A stretch of DNA of 64,000 nucleotides from Salticus scenicus (lineage: Eukaryota; Arthropoda; Arachnida; Araneae; Salticidae): assembly GCA_963930645.1 (NCBI GenBank), contig OZ005662.1, positions 78,089,841 to 78,153,840 of the forward strand. The letters run 5' to 3'. The notes beneath the pieces are model-generated. The model was not told the origin of the DNA and searched no databases. It saw only the letters and a program-made list of their open reading frames with translations. Below are positions 55,801 to 64,000 of this stretch, piece by piece. How positions within the stretch are numbered: position 1 is the stretch's first letter; every line of letters begins with the position of its first letter. The translations under genes were made by a program, and so were the position numbers.

Positions 55801-56874
55801 TATAATATAATGATAAAAACTTTGAAAACTTTTTGAAAAGCTTTTTTACAAAATATTTTAGAAATCCCCTAATTGACATACAAAAATGTAAAGATTTATT
55901 TAAATAAACGTCAGGCCATTATCAATCCTCATAATACCATAAGTTCGATTAAGCGTTTCAACAAAAAATAATAGAAGAAATGGCAAAATCTCTAAAACTT
56001 TGCCTATAAGCTCTGGTTCCACGTCAAATGTTTGAAACAGCTGATCGAAATGACATAACTACTTTTATAATCAAGTGTTGATTTTTTCTTGAATAGAGAG
56101 AAGCGTATTTTTTTTTTTTTTCTTTTTTATTAAACACGTTTTTTCTGTTTAAACAAGTTAGAAACTACAAAAAGTTCAAATAAGTTTTAAACTGTTATTA
56201 AATAAATTAACTTAATGATATTAAATTGACCAAAATTGCAACAAACCTTTTTATTTTTCTCATAAAATATATATTAAATTCAACTTTATAATAAATGTGG
56301 AAAATTAATTTATCTATATTTCTCCATCTAGCTTTATCGTTTATTATGGGTTAAGTTAACTTATTGATAATTTTAACTTTAAACTAAGTAGCTTATCATC
56401 GGGTTTCTAATGAAGAAATCAATGAAAATTCATTGATATCATAATTTAAGTTACTTCATTACTTTTAAAGTATCGTGCCAATAAAATTAAATACGTAAGA
56501 TTCGATAAATTCATCGTATATTTATCAGTGTTATCAATATTCAAATGCGATGAGCATAAATTTTGAAACATGTCATCATAATTGATTTCAGAATAATCTA
56601 AATTGTGCTTGATTAATTAACGCAAGGTATAATCCAGTTACATCTGCTATATCTTTGCAGTTGCAGCGAGAATATAATATATACTTCAAAGAGATTTTTT
56701 GATTTATTTAACAGAGCTTTGACAAACAAGTCTGATATATTTTTACAGTTGTAAAGACAAAATATTTTTTATGTAAAATATCGGGAAATCTTGGTTTATA
56801 GATTTAACAATTAACGAAATACGAATGCAGCGTGAAAGCAGGGATGTTTTTTCTGGAGTCCACACTATTTTTTT

Positions 56875-56912
<38 letters not shown>

Positions 56913-57034
56913 TGGTTAAGAGTCGTGTTTAAATATATTTTAACCCTCCAAAAAATGTTTAATAATTCAACAATTTATGATGTCTGCTTAGAATTTTACT
57001 TTTCTTCTTCTATCTTTTTTTTTTTTCTTTCTTG
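55801..57034. other. AT-rich stretch, no gene seen
   Basis: T-runs at 56108-56122 and 56876-56908. No ORF or repeat boundary recognised. Confidence 0.55.
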
Positions 57035-57180
57035 TATAGTCATAAAAATTAAGTATTGGATTCGTAAAAATTTTCTACTTCCGTTTTTTGACAGTTTTGT
57101 GCTTGTTATACGTCCTTAACGCATTTTGACCATTTTAGGAATGATATCTCTCTGTGTATTTGTGTGAATAAAATTTTGAG
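57035..57180 (+). repeat. Dispersed repeat F, 5' fragment
   Basis: AAGTATTGGATTCGTAAAAA and TTTTCTACTTCCG match the start of 17370-18175; the match fades after the TGTGTGAATAAAATTTTG segment. Confidence 0.5.
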
Positions 57181-58039
57181 GCAGACTTAAATTAAAAATG
57201 AATACACAGAATGTCTTATATATATAATCAGAATCATAAGCAATGCCATTTTCAATATAAAATTTCTTAGCCAAAATTTATTTATTTATTTATTTTAAAC
57301 TTGATATAATACAAGTGTAATTAAAAAAAATATCACCAAATTAAGATCTTACCTATATTGGACGGTTGAAAATTCTTGACCACCAAAAAATTACGACATT
57401 ATTTTACTATTCATGCACCAAACCAAAAAAAAAAGAAAAAAAAGTATAAAAATGAAGGTATTATTGTCTGCCTTCTTGGAGTTATGTGAGATTCATTTTT
57501 CTTTTACTGCAACCCACATTAAGAAAAATTTTCAAACGGTAGTATCTTTAAACATTTTTTTTTTTTCCTTTAATAGGCTAAAAACATACAACAAATTTTA
57601 TGTTGCGTTTCATTCCGACCTATCAAAGTTCTTGGCATTTCAATAACAAAGAACACTGTCTGCAACGAAACAATAAATTTACAGTTTTAAAATCCTAAAA
57701 TTATACTCCATTCTGTTGCCAAATAAAGAAATAAATAGGGAAAAATAAATCCAGAAAATAAGCTATATCAAGAGCCCTTGTACTGCATTAGAAAATAAAT
57801 AAATAAAATCCATATGCAGATTTAACAACTTCCTTCTATATAATTTTTAAATACAAAATATTACGAGTTTAAAATGAAACAAAGCGTTTAAAAGAAAGGG
57901 GTGTTTTAGATGCCTTCTGGGATTTATAAGAGAAAAAAATATTTCTGCAACTAACATTAACCAATTTTTCTGATGAAACTAATTTGAAGACGTTAAAATC
58001 GTACGTTAACTTTCATGTTTGCGTATAGATATATTGATA
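57181..58039. other. AT-rich stretch, no gene seen
   Basis: Short poly-A and TTTA runs only. The 77-codon frame at 57413-57646 has no recognisable feature. Confidence 0.55.
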
Positions 58040-58275
58040 CACCCCGCGACAAAAAGACAGGTACAAAGGGTTTTTTCCTTGATTTTTCATAAAATAACAT
58101 TATCTAAATTGTGCTTATCATTTATTATTATCATAAAATAACACTATTCCCGGACTTATTTTAGTCTTAAAACTTTTTTAAATTAGTCTTAAAACAAAAA
58201 TTAGTCCGGGAATAGTGTTATTTTATGATAATAATAAATGATAAGCACAATTTAGATAATGTTATTTTATGCTGA
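58040..58275. mobile_element. Palindromic MITE of the CGCGACAAAAAG family, right end lost
   Basis: CACCCCGCGACAAAAAGACA starts it; AACACTATTCCCGGAC pairs with GTCCGGGAATAGTGTT across the centre, and ATTATCTAAATTGTGC with GCACAATTTAGATAAT. The last ~45 bp including the right terminus are missing compared with 59972-60532. Confidence 0.75.
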
Positions 58276-58737
58276 ATAGTAATTATTTAGTATACTAAAT
58301 AATGTCCTGTTGAATATTTTTTATAATGATTACGATGATACAAATGGGAAAAGTTATAGGCTTTCTAATAGCCTTAATCATGAATACCACTATTTATTTA
58401 ATACAATTTCCATATAATTCAATTGAAGAAACATACTGAAACAATTATAGTGTAACCACGTCTGCTGAAAATGAGGACGAGTCCAAATTTTTGGAGGGGT
58501 TCCAAATTGACCGGCAGGGTGAGATTTGGAAAACATTCAGTTATTCGGCGGTCTCTCTTATCGCTTATTTTCTCTCTTTCACCCCTATTTTAACACTGGA
58601 TTCGTTGAGTCAGCAGTTGCGCAGAGGCTTCGGTGGTTTAAAGAAATGTGGTAGGAGAATACCAAAGATTATCATTTAAGCAAAAATTATATCCACGGAA
58701 CTGATACAAACATTGAGATTACGATAAAAATGATGGA

Positions 58738-58783
<46 letters not shown>
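58738..58783. repeat. (AT)n(AG)n microsatellite
   Basis: TA repeats turning into GA repeats. Confidence 0.9.
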
Positions 58784-58785
<2 letters not shown>

Positions 58786-58940
58786 TTATGGAAGAACACA
58801 TGTAAGCAGTCAGAAAATCTCTCTCTTACACTTCTGGAAAGATAAATACGTTTTCGTTACCAGTAACAGTACCGATTTCTAACCGTACCTTGAAAATTCC
58901 AGTACGGTTACAAATTCATATATATATATATATATATACA

Positions 58941-59942
58941 CCCAGACAACACAAAATCATCCTCAGGATGTCCGAGGATGAATTTTTTCGGATTTTGGAT
59001 TGTCTTCGTAATATCCATATCTTATCCACAGACATCTTCTGTTCATCCTCAGGATGATAAAATGTCCGCACAATCTGTATCCGAGGGACGCTTAAAATAC
59101 GTCCAAGGAGGCCCAAATTTGACTGATACAAGGACATTTAGGACTATTTTAAAAAACTTTAGGCATCCTGAGGACATTCTAGGGATTACATTCTGAAATC
59201 TGTTGAGGATCATCATAGGATGTTCCCTAAACAGTGATATTTCACCTGTAAATGTTAGACGTTCCCATTTAATTCCACACCCCCGGCCAACGTTGCTAAA
59301 CTTAGGGACTTTAATGTCCACCGCAAAATGTTATCTGTAACAGTTGACTATTTGCTTCGAAGTTTATTCGCCCATTATTTATATCAAATCATACTTCTGA
59401 AAACATTGGTGATAGTTGATTAAAAGAGTCCTTTAATTTTATCATTGAAAAATTTTTATTTTTTAGAATAATTTGTTTTATTTGTTATACATATATATAT
59501 ATATTTCTTTTATCTTTGCTTCATTCTAGTTTTTAAATAAATAAATAAAATTTAAAAAAGAACACATTTCGCTCAAACTCAACTATAGATTTCAGAAAAG
59601 ACCCCTTAGAAAGTCCTCCACGGAAGGTACTCTCCCTCAGACCTAGGACCCAAGAACAGTCAATTGACCTTATCCCCAACACCAACACCAACGCCATTCA
59701 TTCTGAATATATTTTTTTAATTTATCGCAAGACGTCGTAAAAAATGTCCTCGAGACATCTTAAAGCGGACGTTTTATTTTAGGATAACTTAAGCTATCTC
59801 AGAGAGATCCAAACTAATTTGTTCTCTATTTTCTGTTCGGACATCCTGTGGATGTCCTAATTTTATCCATTTTATCCTATGATGAAAACAGGACATTCGA
59901 GATTTTAAAATAACATCCCAGGGATGTCATGTGCTGTCTGGG
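58941..59942. mobile_element. 1002-bp element with CCC..ACACA ends
   Basis: CCCAGACAACACAAAATCAT at the left, ATGTCATGTGCTGTCTGGG at the right, sitting in TA microsatellite. The interior carries many direct and inverted GGATGTCC, CATCCTCAGGATG and GGACATT words. It is the largest of three elements with these ends; no transposase is recognisable. The flanking TATATA on both sides hides the target duplication. Confidence 0.7.
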
Positions 59943-59971
59943 TATATATATATATATATATATATACACAA

Positions 59972-60532
59972 AACCCGCGACAAAAAGATAGGTACAAAGG
60001 GTTTTTCCTTGATTTTTCATAAAATAACATTATCTAAATTGTGCTTATCATTAATTATTATCATAAAATAACACTATTCCACGACTAATTTTTATCTTAA
60101 GACTAATTTAGAAAAGTTTTAAGACTAATTTTTTTTCTAATTTAAGACTACACTCCGCGACAAAAAGATAGGAACAAAGAGTTTTTTATTTAATTTTTCA
60201 TAAAACAACATTATCTAAATTGTGCTGATCATTTATTATCATAACAAAATATTATCATATCAAAAACATATTAAATATTTGAATCATATTCAAAATATTC
60301 ATATTCAAAATAATCATATTAAAAAAAAAAAAAAAAAACTTTCTTCCTATGTTTTTGTCGCGGTGTATAGCCTTAAATTAGAAACATTTTAGTCTTAAAA
60401 ATTTTCTAAATTAGTCTTAAAACAAAAATTAGTCCGGGAATGGTGTTATTTTATGATAATAATAAATGATAAGCACAATTTAGATAATTTTGTTTTATGA
60501 AAAATCAAAGAAAAAACTCTTTGTACGGGGTG
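59972..60532. mobile_element. CGCGACAAAAAG-family MITE interrupted by its own family
   Basis: Starts CCCGCGACAAAAAGATAGGT and ends ACTCTTTGTACGGGGTG. The outer halves match 58040-58275. The centre holds another member at 60151-60365. Confidence 0.75.
60151..60365. mobile_element. Nested CGCGACAAAAAG-family MITE (215 bp)
   Basis: CACTCCGCGACAAAAAGATA at the left and TATGTTTTTGTCGCGGTG at the right, TA on both sides (60149-60150, 60366-60367). TA duplication and ends point to Tc1/mariner. An A-run lies at 60321-60338. Confidence 0.85.
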
Positions 60533-61544
60533 TATATATATATATTTCATTAACTGGGAATTACAATTCAAAGAATTTTTTTTTTTTTTTTTTTTTTTTC
60601 TGTACAGTTGTTTTCTCTAAAAAGAATAAATTTTTTCTTTAAAAATTCTCTCCCCATTTTCTAAGACAATTTTTTAAGTGTAAAGCATATTTTTCTAAAC
60701 AGACAGCAGAAATTTAAAAAGTTTGAATTAAAAAAAAAAAATTACAAAACATGTTTTTGTCAGAAACTGAATATAACTTGTCTTGTTTTACCAACAAAAT
60801 TTCTTGTATGATAATATTACATTGAAAACATATTACAGTAGTTTTCATAACAAAAGAAATATCCAAATGCCAGTAAATTTCAATAAAATGCTCAAAAGAT
60901 ACACTATAATACACAATAAAATCACTAAAATCAATATAATTACTTGATCATTAACAAACAACCTCATTTGTTAAATCAAGTAATCGCTAATACATGGTCA
61001 TTAGCGTAATCACCTTGCTCACGTAATATTCTGTTTGCAAAAAAATAAACTAAAAGTTACTGCAGTGAGTTAATTAAAATCATGATTTCGACAATTAACT
61101 CAACTCAACTAACATTCCGCAATACCTCATTAAGATGGTTAATAAATATTGTACTGTAATTGTTTTGAATTAAATGCTAAATAATATCATTCAATGATTC
61201 GAAGATTGGTTTTAGTCACTGAAATGTATTTAAAATATTTGTAAAAAAAAAAGTATTTATGTAATCATTTATTTATTTTTTCTTATGTAAAATAACTTTA
61301 AGAAAATTTCGCAGATAATTTAGATTTTTTAAAATAAATCGAATATAAAATTTTACATTTGTTACTTGTAAAGATTTAACAATTTCTAAAGAAAAACGAA
61401 AGTTAAGCCAGTTGATCAACAGACCAGGTCTGGGATGTTATTCTACGGTCTTTTCTTGAAATTAAGGCTCTTTAAACAGGGATCTAAGGATTTAAAGTTG
61501 ATTTCGATTCATTACCAAAATCCATACCTGAACCGAAATTGGAA
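60533..61544. other. AT-rich stretch, no gene seen
   Basis: T-run at 60578-60600. Nothing else recognised. Confidence 0.55.
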
Positions 61545-62017
61545 CACTGAGAAAAAATTCTGTAACTGACATCTAGAATCTAAGTTGTGGCTCTAGAAAA
61601 AATAGTTCCATGTCATCCTTATAAATTCTAGTCCCCTTGGAAAGCGAGTTCTAGAAGCTCCTATTAGAATTCTAGAGCGTTTGCCTACATTTTCGAGGGT
61701 AAATTTATTTAAAAATCTCTGCAAATAAATGAAACTACAAGAGGCGGGTTTCAGCAACTAAAATGCTGGTTTATTACCAAATTCTAGAAAATCAAGCGAA
61801 AATTTCTCGCAATACAATGATTCAGAATATTTAGAGTATTCAAAATAGTGTTTAACCATTTAGAAATGTGTAGACTAGAAATTCTCGATAATTTCGTCTA
61901 TTCAGTTTATTGGCGCGCCTAACGCGCATAGCTCGGAAATCTATATTTCTAGTTAAGGGATTTAGAAAATGGCTACTTATTCATTCTAGAGGAAGGCGGT
62001 ATATTTTTTTCTCAGTG
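61545..62017 (+). mobile_element. CACTGAG element, copy D
   Basis: CACTGAGAAAAAATTCTG to TTTTTTTCTCAGTG, flanked by AA on both sides. It is colinear with copy A and about 95% similar by eye. Confidence 0.9.
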
Positions 62018-62573
62018 AACGCGGCATCTCGAAACTAAACATTTTGCTGCCAGTGCTAAAAAACAGGAGTTCAAAGATTCCCATTTTTTGGTATTTTTTA
62101 TTAATCTCCATTTAAGTTTTATTATCTAGCACATACACACATGTATATATATGATTAATTCTTTCAATAATTATATATATTTCGGTAGAAGAATAGGCAT
62201 AGCCACCTTAAAGAACTTTTGAATATTTGCTTCCTTCCCCTAACATAACTGTATGAAGAAACACGCGCAGTTGCATTGCACATAATACATAGAGTTATCT
62301 TGTGTAACCCTGTAAACTAATTATTAAAACTTATACACTATTTTTGAACCAAAAATGCTGTAAAAATCATAATAAAGCAGCTTGTTTATTTCGATATGTT
62401 AATGCAATGTTCAGATGTTAAAGTGCATTTAAATATATCGCTAATACATTAGTAGGCCGAAAATGTTTTGTGTTTTGCTATATTGGGGTTGTGATAGGGA
62501 TAGGGCCAATTGCTTCTATGTGCTTTTGACGTTTCTGAGCTATTCAACTTTATTCACTGTTTCTTCTTTTTAA
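62018..62573. other. AT-rich stretch, no gene seen
   Basis: No ORF, repeat boundary or match to other families noticed. Confidence 0.5.
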
Positions 62574-62841
62574 TTAGGTGTCGCAACTTGCTATCGATGT
62601 CTATTGATGCCTTGCAATTTCTCGCGTTTTTGGCTATTTGTACAGCTTCGCAGTTGACGGCGTAGTGATAATTTTCATAACTTACGGCATTTCTGATGTT
62701 TTCGAAATTTATTTTGCTGTCATAAAAATCTAATCTATCGCTTATACAAAACAGTATAAAAAAGCTAAACCATATTGACAGTGCCCAAAAAATACAACCA
62801 AAATTCACTACCGCGATAACGTATAATAAAATAAAAAACGG

Positions 62842-63312
62842 AACGATAGGACCCATGCCCCAGCCCGCCCGGTTCCCGCTGTTCAATGTGTTTTTCTAGT
62901 CAACTTTGTCCCCTTATTATTTCCAGTGTGAATTTTTTTTTTTTTTTAACACACTTGACATTGTGAGTTTTTTTGCTTTTCTTCCCATGCTATTCCTATG
63001 GGGGTTTTAGCCTTTTTTTCCCCTCTTTTTCCACATTCTAAGGTGGCGGTGGTTCCGTCGTTTTTATTTTAACTAGGCGAGTCGTATTAATCCTGGACGA
63101 TAGGACCCATGCCCCAGCCCGCCCGGTTCCCGCTGTTCAATGTGTTTTTCTAGTCAATTTTGTCCCCTTATTACTACCGGTGTGATTTTTTTTTTTTTTT
63201 TTTTTTTTAACACACTTGACATTGTGAGTTTTTTTGCTTTTCTTGCCATGCTATTCCTATGGGGTTTTTAGCCTTTTCCCCCTCTTTTTCTACATTCTAA
63301 AGTGGCGGTGGA
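62842..63312. repeat. Tandem duplication (~215-255 bp x2)
   Basis: 62842-63096 and 63097-63312 share GATAGGACCCATGCCCCAGC, CACACTTGACATTGTGAG, GCTATTCCTATGGGG and GTGGCGGTGG. The first copy has an extra ~40 bp tail. It is unusually GC-rich for this window. Confidence 0.8.
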
Positions 63313-63399
63313 CGGAACGACTTAAATAAAAACGACTTCCTAATCGGAAGTTAAAATAAAAAACGAAGCTTCCAAAATAAACATAAACATACCTATTAA

Positions 63400-63621
63400 C
63401 CCTTTGCGGCGCAAGACAATTCGGATCATTTAAATCAAACTACCACCGGAATTCATGAACTAAATTAAACTAAAAGAAATTTTAAATTTTAAGGTTAAAA
63501 AAACTGGCCATTTCTGATATGTTATAAACGTAAATTTTTGCTAAAAAATTTCCGGGATGAATTTTTGCAGCTGGATCTTAATTTTTGCGTCCTTGCAGCG
63601 AGGACAGCGCGCGTTAAGGGG
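63400..63621. mobile_element. ~220-bp TTAA MITE
   Basis: TTAA then CCCTTTGCGGCGCAAGACA at the left; GACAGCGCGCGTTAAGGGG then TTAG at the right. TTAACCCTTTGCGGC-type ends are common in piggyBac-like MITEs. The right duplication is mutated. Confidence 0.6.
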
Positions 63622-64000
63622 TTAGACCTTACACGAATATTTTTGTGCGATTTGCAGCGAAAAAGATCAGATTAATCACTTAGAAATATTCGGTATTTAC
63701 GAAACAAAAGAACAATGAAAAAGGTTATTACATTGGAACGACGAAGTGAAAGATAAACACCAGAATAAAAGAGCATAAGGCAGATAAAAAGTTTAATAAA
63801 ACCACTACCGAGTTAACAAAACTTTTTCAAAATAAATTTTAGAAACATCAGAAAACTTGTAAATTACGAAAATTATCATTACTCAGTCAATCGCGAAGCT
63901 GTATAAATAGTCAAAAACGTGCGCAGCAACCAGAATGACGCATCAATACACATCGATAGTAAGTGGCGACACCTAATTAAAACGAAGAAATAATGACTAA

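Larger units (their letters stand above)
62574..63976. mobile_element. 1.4-kb TTAA element with ~170-bp inverted ends
   Basis: TTAGGTGTCGCAACTTGCTA at the left and TAGTAAGTGGCGACACCTAA at the right, with TTAA at 62570-62573 and 63977-63980. The arms stay similar for about 170 bp, sharing ATCGATGT, ATTGATGC, TACAGCTTCGC and GATAATTTTC. TTAA duplication suggests piggyBac or Kolobok. It contains a tandem duplication and a smaller TTAA MITE. A 110-codon minus-strand frame (62554-62886) crosses the left arm and is not credible as transposase. Confidence 0.75.

Noticed and set aside
62554..62886. 110-codon minus-strand frame with hydrophobic segments as a membrane protein
   Set aside because: It runs across the inverted arm and TTAA boundary of a transposable element and into a poly-Lys run from T-rich DNA.

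Overview
This window is AT-rich eukaryotic DNA made almost entirely of transposable-element remains, simple repeats and unclassified dispersed repeats. I found no convincing host protein-coding exon, no rRNA gene and no intact tRNA gene. The mixture points to an arthropod, and an arachnid would fit: Tc1/mariner-like MITEs, hAT, piggyBac-type TTAA elements, Helitrons, a tRNA-derived SINE, a gypsy-type solo LTR and several Penelope-like elements (PLEs). That host assignment is only inference. Coordinates were read by eye and element edges may be off by a few bases.

Layout. 1-8 kb: a MITE half, two TA-flanked elements with ~230-250 bp inverted ends and decayed transposase ends, an 891-bp foldback element, and PLE-1, a head-to-head pair carrying reverse transcriptase (RT) motifs (RGIPMGTSFSSAFANL, YIDDL). 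A second, older inverted repeat flanks PLE-1. 10-14.5 kb: PLE-2, another head-to-head pair, whose arms encode a decayed GIY-YIG endonuclease. It is riddled with later insertions: a TTAA element, a P-like element with a THAP start, a pogo-like MITE with another foldback inside it, and a CACTGAG element. 15-29 kb: a duplicated coding-like segment, Tc1-type MITEs, large dispersed repeats with internal tandem units, and the first of three pogo-like elements. 29-40 kb: a possible 3.7-kb TIR element holding two SINE copies, two non-autonomous Helitrons, TTAA MITEs and a 27-codon LINE RT relic. 41-46 kb: two hAT elements with perfect 8-bp target duplications, an element with internal 160-bp tandem repeats, and PLE-3, a lone decayed RT-tail/GIY-YIG copy. 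47-51 kb: a three-deep nest (PLE-4 inside a TA MITE inside a pogo-like element), followed directly by another copy of that pogo-like element. 51-64 kb: a solo LTR with a readable core promoter, more foldbacks, a mariner transposase scrap, a MITE inserted into its own family, and a TTAA element with ~170-bp inverted ends.

No genes here work together as a pathway. The main biology is (a) PLE insertion: three of four PLE loci are head-to-head inverted pairs, and PLE-4 has a hammerhead-ribozyme-like core just after its endonuclease stop codon, and (b) several small DNA-transposon families whose members can be dated against one another by nesting.
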